From Solenopsis invicta (Eukaryota > Arthropoda > Insecta > Hymenoptera > Formicidae): 64,000 nt of DNA. Shown in pieces: positions 24,048 to 37,048 of the stretch. The stretch spans positions 8,755,622 through 8,819,621 of the forward strand of contig NC_052675.1 of NCBI RefSeq assembly GCF_016802725.1. The letters run 5' to 3'. Made by a program: the position numbers and the translations under genes. The notes below the pieces were generated by a model, which worked only from the letters and a program-made list of their open reading frames with translations, was not told the origin of the DNA and made no database searches. Each line of letters starts with the position of its first letter. Within the stretch, counting starts at the first letter, position 1.

Positions 24048-25205
24048 TATTATTCTTGTACCGTGCAAGTTTTTCCGACTTTGATCTGTAGGAGATGATC
24101 TGATCGAGATGAGAACTCTGGATTTGTTTTTGTCTTTCAGGAAGGTTCCTGGTGTTAACTAAACTCTGATATGTAGGTTGACGTTGGGCGAGGGTCACCT
24201 AATGTGTGTAACTTCCCGAGTTTATTCCGAGTTAGAGCCCAAAAGTCTCTTCGCGCACGGGTAACGTTAAATGCGGCCGTCGAAGAGAGGCTGTGTCGAA
24301 AGAGAAATGTGCAGCGCCCGTTACCTTTGTAAGCTAAAAAGTACCATACGAACGTCAGTGGTCGATGCCATTCAGGACCTGCGTTGTAACAATGATGTTT
24401 CCTTATTACGTGGTCCTTTCTATATCGTAGCCTTATTTGTAGAATAGGCAGAGCGAAAGTAATATATATTGTTTACTGTTAAGCAACATTGTTACAACTG
24501 GTCCGTGGGCAAGCTCAGGCAAGCTCTCGCGCGTAGATCATCGCCACCTTCTCTTTAGGATTATACCGTGACTGACCTCAATTTTGCTTTTCCCCTCTCT
24601 CTTTTTCTGTCAAATACGGAAAGGACAAGACAACCGCATTTATCGTTAAACGCGAGCATGGGCTACAGACTCCCACACTACCAATAACGTTCTTTTTTTT
24701 TTCTTTTCTGCAACATGTCAATACTTTGCTGACGTCGGTATTTTGCAACGATTTGAACGATGTGACGCTTCGCAAACAACGAGTCGAAGATATGTAACGC
24801 CGACTACAAGAGATATAGCTTCCTCTCCTCGCACGCGCACACACACACCCTCTCATTCTCCGTTCCCTTTCTTTTTCTCCCTTTCTCTCTCTCTCTCTCT
24901 CGCTCTATCGTCCATGCTATCCTCAACACGTCAGCCGAGACAAATCACCTGTCAACGCTCGCAAGCCCTGTATACGTAATGACACGACGAATGCAGCTAT
25001 ATAAAGTATAAGTATCTCTTATATATATATATACTTACGGTGTAATTGTATATTGTATACAAGTATGTATGTATATATACGCATACGTATACGTATGTTA
25101 CGTATCGCCGGCCTACAGCAGATGTTTTATTTTGTCTCTCATTCTCTGGTAGTACACCAGATCATCACGAAAGTGTGTCTCTCCTTTTAGCTTCCATTCA
25201 CACCG

Positions 25206-25239
<34 letters not shown>

Positions 25240-28200
25240 TTCTACCTTTCTCTCATCACGTCACGCTCAAAGTGTGTTTAATTTTTTTCGTGTGAACGTG
25301 TTGGTTGTCAAGTGTGTTTGCTTCTTTTTTTTTACATAAAATATTGCGTACCAGACGATTTTACAAAACTTTACCCTGGAATAAATGTACTTTTCGCTGT
25401 GCGAGGCGACCGATCGCGAGGAAACAGCGTATCGCGGATACATGTTTTCGCACATTCCCCCTTCGTTTCCAAGCGCGCGCACGCGGCTCGGCCGAATCTC
25501 TTCGCGATCGGTACTTTCAATGTGCCCCCCCCCCCCCTTTCCGCGATTCATCTCGTAATATCAATTTATTTTCATTCTGCGATCTCTCGCGACGACCGGC
25601 TCACATCCGTATCGCGATCGAATGCAGCGAATGTCCCTTCGCTCAACCCTTTCAACAGCCACGTGATAACTTGCATTGGTCGGCCGTGGTATTGTCACAC
25701 ATTTGGATTTTTCAAAGCAAGTAGCCTACGCGTATATACGTTAAAAGCAGAGAAATCTTCTATCGCGCGTAAAAATTTCGTGCTGTATAAAAATTAATGA
25801 TGGTAAAATTCAAGAAAGACATTCGAGACACTCAGTTATCGTATCCGGTTAGGGATGCTGAAAGGATCAAGTGGTTCGCAGAACTCGACTATGAGATCAC
25901 ATCTTGCGCTCTCTGTGCGCACACGTGTCCTCGGTGTGGTACACGTGTTTACAAAGGGCGACGATTTCTACGCATTGAAAGACGCAGTCGCAAATCGTAC
26001 ACGCGACATTTTACACCTCACATCTTTTTTTTTTTTGTAAAAAATTTTATTCTCTCTTTCTCTCTCTCTCTCTCTTTCTGTTACATCGCACTACTACATC
26101 TCGTTTTGTTTTATCCCTTTCTTTCTTAATTTTTCTTTCGCGTTAAAAATTTAAAATACTCGTATTATACGTAAGTATTTATGACCCTGTTTTCGTAAAG
26201 GCTTTCTAACGTAAATCGATTCCTGGCCGAGGAAGATTAAAGGAAATAGGATTCTAAGACAGAGGAAGGGACAAAGAGGGGTCGAGAAGACGCGACTGCG
26301 TTGGGAAGAGAATAGAGGATACGCTCGAACACGAATTACCCCTATCGTTACGTATATATTCTTTTTTCTTTGTTTTTCTTTGCCGCTTCTCGACGGCGAA
26401 CGGAAGGCTAACGGAAGAACAACGCAAGAGATAATGCGGAGACTTTAACGATAAGATCGAGTCGCAACAATCCGCAATAGTGTGTCGCCACATTTTCTTA
26501 ATGGAGGAGAAGCTTAACGGTCTTCCTCTTCGCGCGACCGCGATATAGAAATCGCTATCGTCAAAATTGGCGCGCACGTTCTCGTTTTTAATATTCCCTT
26601 TTTTTTTAGCACTCTCAAAGAGATAGCTCAATGTTTTCTACCGTTAAATCATGACACACGCATATTCTACGAAAATACATCTTAGATGAACACGTTTTTT
26701 TTTTCATCAGAGAATGACGTCTAATTTATTGTTCTCATCGATAATTGATATGATATTTACGTTTTCGTAAAAAGGAACACTCTTATAAGATAAGTTTATT
26801 AATTACGATCATTTTGTCTTTTAGATCAGACTTTTTTTTGTCTCGGTAACAATCTATTGCAGATTGAACAACACATTGTTTCAAGTTTAATCAATCAATT
26901 GCTAAAGAGGAAAAAAAAAGAGTAGGAAGAAAAACACGGTAGGAGGTAATTACGCTAACGAGAGGAGAGCGAAACATGACTCCGTTTAATCTCCGTGAGA
27001 TAAGCGACGCGAGTCATTGTGTTCAATGTATCGCAAGTGCAGAAACTGAGAGCTTCCCGCGCAAAATTGTAATATCGTATTTTTCTATAACTCGAGCGTC
27101 CCATTGCCGCATCTGGCAAGGGCGCAACCATTAATTTACATACATTTGACAGTGTTGCCAAGAAAAAAATGCAATTCGCTTGTTACTCCCATCCTGACGT
27201 TTTCGATTCGACGAGATTTCCGCTAATTTTTTTTTTCTTCTGCGGTGAGTGCAGATGTAATAATACTAGTCGAAAAAATTACAAACTATTACTAAATAAT
27301 TTCAAACAGTATGCATTGAATAGCAATGAAATATATTTGCATTAATAATTTATAAATTTTCTGCATCATAGTTTTGTTTACAGGATTTACAAATCGAGAA
27401 TGAATTGAAAGAATATGTGGAGAATAGCGAGAAGAAATATTTGTTCTAACACTTACACGCCTCACATTAGGAATTCAGTCATTGCAATTTTCTAAGATAT
27501 CGATAATAAAAAACAGATGACGTTTATAAAAATACCACTAATATCTCGTGATTGTCTAAAACGTAGTTTAATTGTTTTCGTCGCGATCGTCTTCCATAAG
27601 TTGAAACCCTTCCAACTTATCGTCATTTAGTGCAAAGTATGCCCGCAGCTAAATAAACTAAGGCATTAACGAGAAGACATATGAGAGGGCGTTGAAAAAA
27701 GAGACTTTTTGGGAGTGCAAACGAGCGCATCTCGTCGAGGACGTTAACGTGGAGTCCGTCAGGGGAGATTCGCTACTCGCACGTTCGCGAATCACAGTAG
27801 TGATTAATAACGGCGATTTGGCACACGCGTTATACCGCTCGCAATTTATGTCAGCTTGGCACACAAAGTTGAGCCGCTCGACGATGAGTTTTCACAATCG
27901 ATTTTTGGCACCTAAATCGCAAATCGAGTGGTGGACCTTCTTGGCTCCTTCTTGGTCGACACCAGCCTTCGCTCCTCGTTACGTCGACCCTATTCTCTAC
28001 GTGCGCGCTCGATTTTTAATTCGCCTTATTAATTTATCGAGGGAAAAAGCTCTACGCCCTACGCGATACCAGGACTGATTAGACGACAGACCGCTGTCTA
28101 AGATCGAAGCGTCGAACACAGCTTCCCCGATTACACTGTAGAACGTTGAATACGTTGATTATCATAAATGGCAATCGCATATTCTCTAATTTTACTTTCA

Positions 28201-30151
28201 AGCAGCGAATAGCAATTGACTGTTCAAAGGGCAACTGATAAAAAGGGATCATTTATTCTTTCGGCATTGCTACCCATAGAATAGAACACCGTCGTCCCAC
28301 TGAATTGAATAACAGCGAATATATAGCGCTGCAATCACAGCGTCGCTTGTCCCGTCGATTGTTTTTTTAACGCACATTTTTGCGCATTTTACGTGCCAAT
28401 TGCTATGCTAATATAGTCCCTTGCTCTCGCGCGAAATTTTCTCTTCCGATGTAGCACGCACACACACGTATATTCGGCGACATTACAATTTCAAAAAGCT
28501 GCAGCATATTTTAACATTACACTAGTTGATCAGAATAATCCGTTTGTCGTCTGATTCGCCCTCTAATCGCGCGTCGACAACACGGCGTCGAGAGGTCGCG
28601 GGTCGCGCGAACAATCGCCCGATCGCACTAAATTTTTTTTTTCTTTTCTTCCTTTTTCTCCTTTCGTGAGGATTAAAGGCTTCGCCCTTAAAATTTCACG
28701 CCCCGCCGGAGGTGGGGCGCGATTCAATATTCTATAAAAACTAAGTTTATTTCTTAGCTGATTGCCTTGCGTTACGGTAATGTTAGGTCCCTGGCGAGAA
28801 TTGCCGCGGATGGTTCGTTCCTGAAGCACCGCAGAATTGCGTGGCTCTCCAGAATGCTCCGAATATTCGAGGGGCGCGAATGCATTCCATCCCTCCCGAG
28901 CTCGCGATGGCTCGCGAGACGTCGTACGTACGTAACTCGAATCTCCTCGTGTAGGACACGAGCCGTTTGTTCCGAAAGCCGAAAGGCGCCTTCGTACGAG
29001 AAACGCACCTTGAAAATCATGTAAAAGCAGATACCTTCCACCGATTTGTACTTGTATCTTATACAAAATCTGGCTTAAATCTTCAGCGAAACGCACGGCC
29101 CGTGCGCGCAATTGCGATCGCGACAATCCTCGGTAGGACCCACGCAATAAGGATAAGGCCCCTGCACTAACAGATTGCTCTACGCCACAACGATATGATC
29201 GCAATGAATGCTGACATTTGCTCTCTTTCTCTCTCTTTCTCGTACGCCCGCTTTACTTTTTTTTCCCCCGTTCTTCCTTAACACCATCGTGTCCGAAGGG
29301 TGCGAGTCGGGTTTCCCGTGCCCGCTCTTTCTCTCTCTTCCTCTGAGATTGGCATTTTACCGTTGATCATTTTTTTTGTTTTTTTCCCCCGTTTTTTTGC
29401 TCGCTCGTATATGCACCTTTAACGCAATGAGGGGGAAGGAGCGTACGTACCCGGGACTTATCAACGATCGCGTTACTTCCTTCTCTCTCTCTCTCTCTTT
29501 CCGTACTTCTCGCTCACGCAATTCCGATACGTGCGCGAAAATAACCGCGTCCTCGTTGAAATATTGGTCAGCGTCAGTTGCTCCGAAGTTAGGTCTAACC
29601 GTTGTATAAACGCAAGCTTTCTTACATACAATACAAATGACTCTTTTTAGCCAACAGCACAGATAGCTCTGACTAACTAACATTTTAGATACGTCTCGTT
29701 TCTGGCGAGAGAACACATTCCTATCTATAATACAGAAAGCATTATATCGTTAACTGCGGTTAGTGCTAACTATTGTTGGTGCAACAGATCTTTTGGGGGG
29801 AAGGGATTATAATCTAAAACGTGTCCTAATCCTCGTTGATCGTTCTTAGATTATTCCTGCGTAGATACCTCTCTCTTTCCCAAAATGTTTTTTTTTCTTC
29901 CCAACACGCGAATAGACGATATCTTAACGATCACTAGAAGCTACAGAGAGTCGATTGAATCGAAGTGCCTATATAGGTGCTCCGAAATGTACAATTAATC
30001 GATTTCTGAATGACGATACACGCCGGATAAATACAGGCTAGCTTACCGGAGCAAAAGAGATATTAATTATTCGTAGCCTAGTCATATGTGTCATTGGATA
30101 TGCTTCTGGAATATGTCAGTGCGACAAAAGGACATTTTCAGATGGTGAGAG

Positions 30152-30176
30152 AGTGTGTGTGTGTGTGTGTGTGTGA
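30152..30176. repeat. (GT)n microsatellite
   Basis: About 12 GT units on the plus strand. Confidence 0.9.
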
Positions 30177-33100
30177 GTGGAGTGGAAGCGGTAACGAGAA
30201 AACCATCAGCTACAACAGAATTGCCTTAACCGGCCGCTTGCGCGCTAGCGCAGCAGATGATGGAAGTTTCGCACATTCTTACGAGTACCCGATCCCCCCC
30301 GTATCAGGGATCCAAACTCTTGAAAGAAGCTCGTCTTTTACGAGGGATTGTAATCGTTCTCGATAATGTTCAAGCCCACAGGTTACTGTACATATCGGGC
30401 ATAGAATTGAATCTCAGTGAAATAAGGCAAAGTCTTCCCTACAAATCCTTGCTAATATTAAAATCTCAACGCAGTTAGTGAGTTAGCGCGGCAACTAAAC
30501 GGTTGGAAATTTTACCGAAATCAATCCTAGGCTCTTCTCTCGTCTGTGCTGCTACTAGTTCCTTGGCTCCCAAACGACTCTCAATTAAGCATCTTCGAGC
30601 TGCGCCGTCCTTTAATTACGTATAATAACGCCAGGTGAGCCAATTTGACGAATGAATGGGATTTTCAATTAAGACAATGCTCTCCGATCGATTGCAAGCC
30701 AACCTTCTTCAGTTACTTTCCCAATAAGCGGAAAATTAGTTATTTCCGTCTTTACATAATTAAAAGCGCAGGAAACGGTTCGAAGCTTCTGTCCCGTTCT
30801 GTCTCAACCTTTGATCCCATTCACTCGTCGTTACCGCACAGAGCTTCGTAATTATCGTATTATAATTATTATAATTAACAAATTATCACACGTCGTTCCA
30901 ATTCAAAACTCCTTGATTTTTTTCTTTTTTTTTTTTAAATGTCGTGTCGTATACGTTCCTTACGAGGAATATCACTAATTACTTATTGCTCTTGACACTT
31001 AGCCTGCACCATAGTAAACTATTAGAATTGTTCTTCAACGTTATCGATAACTTACTATGCTCACGGAAATGTAAAACACTTCAGAAACTATCTTCAGATC
31101 ATTCTAACACACCCACTTCAGAGTTTAGAAGATTACAGCATGTTTACGTGGGAAACAATAATGAGACAATATGTAGACAGTCTGAATGTATCTTGACTTT
31201 TTCCTCTACTTTTTGCGAGCACGCGTTTTGGATACGAACGTCACGCGCAGGGGCTTTTCTGTTTTTTTTTTCTTAAAAAAAACGAATGAACGTAATCTTC
31301 CATTACTATTTCCACGAAGTAAGATTAATAATAAAAATTAGAATGTCTCTGTCTTATCACTTTCAATTGTACGTTCGTTAAGAGTAGGTCGACGTGGTCC
31401 GTAGCGATATTTAAGTTTTGAAATTATCGTTTAAAGGGGGAAAGTATACGTCACGTTACTTGGTGGAGACGCATTCGAAGCCTATGGAGGGTAATCTAAA
31501 CGTGTAGCTGGTGGTCGCCATTTTACTGCCGTGATTTTTGTGCGCGAATAAGAAACGTGGTTCTTCCCTCTCGACGCACTTGGAAAGGTCAGCAAGCGTG
31601 AGGGTTCCCTTTCTCACCTCTCGCTCACTTCAACGCTCGTTTCGAAACGATATCTCTGTGCAATTCTGCATTCCTGACCCTTCCAGTACCCAAATGGCAT
31701 CAGCTTTTTCTTTTAGCAGCGACATTTCCGCACGTGGATACTAAATAATAATATCTTTAACCTACGTAGAGTGTAATACACGTTTATAAATATAAAATAT
31801 TCTTCCAAGTTCTAAAAGTGGCTAAAATGGAATAAAAAAGATAGATCGAATTTTATACATCTGATTCGGTACTGAAAGGATTTATCAAGAGACACAGAGT
31901 TCGAGTGGGAAGAGATCGTGATTTATCTTTACGTAAATGCGCGCAGCAATCGTCTTCCGCTTTTTCCGTTTAATGGTCTAGTCTCTTTTTTATTTTCTTT
32001 CTCTCTCAAGCTGATTTGAATATCAGAGAATGATTTAAGGATCTCCACACTCCTAGCGAGATTGTATACGAATAATACCTCTGTCGACGATTCGAAGACA
32101 GGGTTATACGCACGCGCGCACGTACATAATTCAGTCGCTTATAAAGTGGGTCCTAAAAATCTCCCCTATCCTCTTGTCGCGTCTTTCTCTTTCTCTCTCT
32201 CTTTGTCTCTCTTTCTCTCTCTCGCGCTCGTAAACGATCATATGTACACTCACACGCGCTCTTTCTTCCTTTTCCCATCTCTTTCTCTACCACATATCAA
32301 TAAGTACTTCTTCTCTCTTTCTCTCTCTCTCTTTCTCTCCCTCTCTCTCTCCGCGAAGTGCCTTAAAAATTGATCCTTAACTACTTACTAATATAATCGT
32401 TTCTAATCACAGCAATTATTTATTGTTGATATACACAATCATACAGCGTCTCTCACTAATTGTTATTTTCATCTTTTTTTTTTATCGACTTTTAGCAGAG
32501 ACTACTTGTCGCTCGATGCCGTTGCTCGTCTCATGTTTTGCCGTTTTTTTCCCTTATATAATTACTACTGTACGCCATCATTGTCTACCTATCGGTGGAG
32601 AATGGGGGGAGCAAGGGCTTTAGCGAGGGTGAAGAGGAGGAGATGTGAGAGGAGTGCCTTGTTGCCGCGATGAGAAAAGAGAGAAATACCTTTGCTTTGT
32701 TTTCTTTTTCTTCTTTGTATAATAACAAAAATGATTTTCCACAATAGTATGCGTATAAATAATTATAAATAACAAGATTAAATTTCTCAAACCTAATTTA
32801 AATGAGTCAAAAGACTCTCGCGGTCGATCGTACCAATTACAAACTAAAGTAGTTCGTCCGGCGAATTAAAATAAAAAACAGAAACGCAATGGATCCATAT
32901 GGAATCTTTTTTCTCACAAAATATATACAGATTGTGTCATAAAATGTAGTCGAATGACTACATCTTTTAACGAAAATCTGATTAAGATCTTAATTACTAA
33001 CAAAAGATTCTAACAAAACAAATTTCTACTGTATATATAAAAAAAGAGTTTAAGATATTCATTAACTTGAATAAACCCTCATGCAATAATAAAGCTTATA

Positions 33101-35533
33101 ATTGTGAAATTAACATATAGATTACATGGATCCATAAAAAAATTACGATATATTAGATTAAAATTTTTCTTAAAGAAATAGACTATACATTTGTTATATC
33201 ATTATGAATCTCACGTTTAACGATACAACTGAATATTGAGTAAATTTTCTCGTGTTTTACACGAAGAAGAGCCGTTCACAACTTATTCATTCGGTAAACG
33301 AAATGGTGAAGCGCGTGTTGCGATCAAAATGAGAAGATACGTTGATGTAATAAATAAGATGAAATCGCAGATGTCGATGCGAGATGCTGATATCATTTCC
33401 GACTAAAAATTCATCATATAAACAAGGGAGATATGCTTCGAGATTAATAAATATGTACAACGTGAAAAACATATTTACAATGCGCATCGAAAGGAAGCGA
33501 GCACCGCAAAATATTTTCAATAAAAACAAAAAGAGACAAAAAAATATATCACAAAACTGACTCCACAATATTGTTCAGTTATACACAAACATAAATTAGA
33601 ATCGATACAACTATCAACGTTATTTTTGTTTTTTTCTTTTTTGGAAGGATTAATTTACACATTAAAATTAAGAACAATTTTATATGCGAGTACAAATCGG
33701 ATAAGATATATAAAAAGTGCGTGATACGTACGCGCGAAGACCACCGATTATTAATTGAGCTGACACCGGAAGCACAGACTAACATTCTCTAACAAATGTT
33801 TTCCCTTCTTTTTTTTTTTGCAAATTTTAATTTACGTTTGGCACATAATGGAAGTTATCGGTTACGGGATACATCGCAAGGTGTAAATCGTCCGCGCCAC
33901 AGCCAATTACATTGGCGTAAACTTGATCTTACAACGGAATTCGGAAACTAGTTACATAGCTATTATATATTTTCAGCAATTCTCTTAAGCCCCTTTTTTT
34001 CAATAATAAATTTCTTCAATTTAATTTATCTCTTAATAAAGATCGAGACACAACTAGACACAATATAAAATATCCAACAAGAAATCTCGAAATATTGATT
34101 ATTTCGCAATTTGTGTACAGACTAGTACATAAATAAAGTTTAATAGAATAAAACAATCTCAAAAGGACGTTGCACAATGCTGCGCGCGCACGCGCGCGCA
34201 TTTTTCTTCCGAGTGAAGTAATAATTTTATTAAATATCGATATCGTAACGATTATAAAATAACACGCGAACGAAGAGTCGATAAAGATTAAGTAATGAAG
34301 AAACATACGTAAGAAAGAAGAGAACGTATGTTAAAAATTGTTTAAAAGACATTCGTCATTGTGGAGCGGTCCTTACGATTCGTTAAAATCAAACCGCAAG
34401 TGTGGGATCAAATTCCGATATGGGGAGGGTGGTTAAGACCGTCAATGGGAGGCTTTCGAAGTGGATGATGAAGAAAGGAAAGGACGCCTCGAGTCTGGTC
34501 GAGTCTGGGCTTGAGCTCGCACCTTTTCATCGCTATTTACCTCTTCTCTAATTATCTTTATCGCGTATAATAAATATATATATTATGTGTATATATATAT
34601 AATATATATCATTATTTATATATATTCCACGTAATAATTTCATTTGTTCCTTCAACAGAAGAGCGCGCTCGGCATCGCCCCCCGGCGCCGACGCGTCGCA
34701 CGGGCGTCGAAGACGGCCCAAGGGGTCGAGGACGTCGAGGACGAGGCCGAGGGTGCACTTAAGACGCGCAAAATCCGCTCGTTCCCTCCGCGCTTCCCGA
34801 ACGGGCGCCGAGCGATCGACGGTGCGAACGCGTCCGCAGTCGTTTTTTTTTTTTAACTTTTTTCCTCACTTTTCTCTCTTTCTTACACTTTTCCCCCCTG
34901 TTAGAAAAAAAAAAAGAAAAGCTTTCACCGACAATTTTGGAATCCAAGATTCACATGCAAAAGCTACGCAACTACGTAAAATTTTTCACCGCGCGCGATT
35001 AATTACTTTACTTTCCCTCGGCGTTCCCGCGCGCGCGAGACAGTTAATCGCGATCACGTCGATCGCGATCTTGGTTATTTCCGGCCGTTGACCGCGAGGC
35101 ACGTGAATCGACCTCGCGGCCACGAAAATTGGCCGCGGAAGCGCTGATGGAACCACGCGATTGAGGACCGACATGATATGGGGCACGACAGATCGAAATA
35201 TGCGCGAGACGTGGCAGAGATCACGGTCGATTACGTGGTCTAGAAAGATATGTGGGGCAAGAGGGACCATGTAATCGACACATGTCCCATCTTCACCGAC
35301 CGATGTGTCGATAGGTCACATGCGCTATCGCGTGACATCGAAATCGATATATATATATATATATTACTATATATGAGATTCAATTTTGGATCCCTCCAAG
35401 TTGCCCGGAGACACTTTCCGAAATGTCTTAATAGTTAGGAAACTAGGACACGCGCAACCTCGAAATGATCGGTCGAAGAGTTCCAAGCGGACTCTTAAAT
35501 ATTTTCATTCCAATTTAGAGTTCCATCTATTTT

Positions 35534-35874
35534 CTGCTGAAAATTATTCGAAATGTCGATTAAAACTACTAGAAAGTTCTATCTAGTTCGGTCTAGTAAG
35601 ACTGAATTGCGTTTTCGAATCTGCATTTTCCAGTAAAACATAACTACTTTCAAATCGGTTGTACTACATAGTATATGTTTTACTGGAAAATTCAGATCCA
35701 CAATTCAACTGGAAAATTGAAAAACGCAATTCAATCGAACTCTATAAAGTTCAATCATTGTACTACAATCGATTTGAAGGCTATCATGTTTTACTTTAGA
35801 AAATGCAGGTTTAAAAACGCAATTCAATCTCAGTAGAACGAATAGAGCTTTCTAGTAGATTTAATCTTCAGCAG
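35534..35874. mobile_element. Foldback MITE, about 340 bp
   Basis: The left arm (CTGCTGAAAATT..., CTACTAGAAAGTTCTATC, GAATTGCGTTTTCGAA, TCAAATCGGTTGTACTAC) is mirrored on the right (GTACTACAATCGATTTGA, AAACGCAATTCAATCT, GAGCTTTCTAGTAG, AATCTTCAGCAG). Arms are about 120 bp with substitutions, and the loop contains a further partial copy of the AACGCAATTCAAT block. No coding content. Confidence 0.75.
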
Positions 35875-36721
35875 GCTCGTTACAATTCAACGTGTCATAG
35901 GCATCGACGTTTCTTAAACTTGCTACTAACGCGTTTCTTCATTTCCTTGCTATTACGCGCTAAAAACAGAATGATAATATAATTTATATATAATTTGTAA
36001 TTTCCACGTCAATCTGGATAAAATTTGATCGAAAAGTCAAAAAAAAGGAGAAAAAAAAGAGTATTCGCTTCGAGCTCTTCGACTGCCGATTTGCCGAGCA
36101 ATGATCTCGTGATACCAGCTGCACTTCCGCTGCGCAATGTCGCTTTTCTTCCGGTCGAAGTAACCGAGCTCGCGAACCGGTCGCGAAAACCGTCAACGCG
36201 ACGGTGTATCCGCAATAGAAAAAACGCTAACAACCGGCCTAATATTATTTTCGCATCATCTCGCGTTCGTAGTAATATAATTAATAATAATAATTCTCTC
36301 GTATTTCTCTCCCGTCTCGCGTCATCATTTTTTTTTTCGTTTAAATATAAAAATGAAAACTAACATATCTTTGGCTTGTTCCCTTTACCAATCGGCAACA
36401 GCTCGCGGCTGCGGCGTGCATCATTATTTTTTTGTTCTCTTGTTTAAATAACTTTTGTACAGTTTTGTACACTCAAGTGTGTCTGTGTACGCGCGTGCGT
36501 ATCTTCATCATTTCCCATGTACGTTTAACTCTCATTCAAGGTGTCGCGTGTGTATGTATATGTACGTGTATATGTGCATGTACGCGTTTTTTTTTACGTA
36601 TATCTATGGTCGTATTAGAATATGTTCAATTTTAACGTACACGGTCTTACTTAAAGCGCGCACAAGTAGACTCCTTTCTGAATACGTGCGAGTGTCCTAC
36701 GTGAGTACGTATTGTGTGTGT

Positions 36722-36810
36722 ATCTCTTTCTCTCTCTCTTTCTCTCTCGCTCTCTCATTCTCGTTCTCTCTCTCTCTCCCTCTCTTTCTCTCTCTCTGTC
36801 TCTTTCTCAC
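36722..36810. repeat. CT-rich simple repeat just past the distal mub stop
   Basis: Nearly 90 bp of CTCTCT/CTTTCT on the plus strand. On the mub strand it is a GA-rich purine tract about 150-240 nt after the stop of the distal terminal exon, so probably inside the 3' UTR. Confidence 0.8.
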
Positions 36811-36963
36811 TGTCGTGTGTCTTGTTTCTTTTTGCAAGTGTATCGATTTGCAAGCTGAACACAGTGTGTGGCCCAGCCCCATATGCCACTGACAGCTTCG
36901 CGCGCTTCCGCGATGCTTCCGCGTCCTTTCGACGACGACAACGACCACGACGGCTCTCCACAT

Positions 36964-37048
36964 TTAGTGGATGGGCGATTTCACAATGTGGTCCGGTGGG
37001 ATGAAGTGATACGCGGGCATAGGCACCCCCGACGTCTCCATCGATATC
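36964..37048 (-). CDS. mub: mub alternative terminal exon encoding the PCBP-type C-terminus
   Basis: A TGTGTTTCAG acceptor precedes base 37048. The one-base lead (G) completes the codon left open by the KH3 exon (AG), giving Arg and then ISMETSGVPMPAYHF, followed by IPPDHIVKSPIH and TAA at 36964-36966. The resulting junction QYLIN-MRISMETSG closely parallels the vertebrate PCBP C-terminus, where KH3 ends QYLIN followed by ARLSSE or ARLTSE. Phase, acceptor and homology agree. It is too short to stand out as an open frame. With this end the protein is about 373 aa (short KH2-KH3 linker) or 467 aa (long linker). Confidence 0.8.

Larger units (their letters stand above)
20308..36963. other. Gene-poor 16.7 kb: PBDC1 downstream region and possible long mub 3' UTR
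   Basis: No conserved coding exon is recognised on either strand. Unrecognised open frames include 20584-20922 (+, 112 codons), 25312-25797 (+, 161) and 28563-29204 (-, 213). The region has many CT-rich microsatellites (plus-strand view), homopolymer runs and CpG-rich patches, unlike the AT-rich flanks further left. The last recognised mub exon ends at 36964 on the minus strand and nothing else claims the interval, so part is plausibly a long 3' UTR, as nervous-system RNA-binding protein genes often have; the polyadenylation site cannot be placed. Confidence 0.4.

Noticed and set aside
25305..25797. Two overlapping plus-strand frames of 139 and 161 codons
   Set aside because: They overlap in different frames over a CpG-rich, low-complexity stretch (poly-C, CT runs); no recognisable domains.
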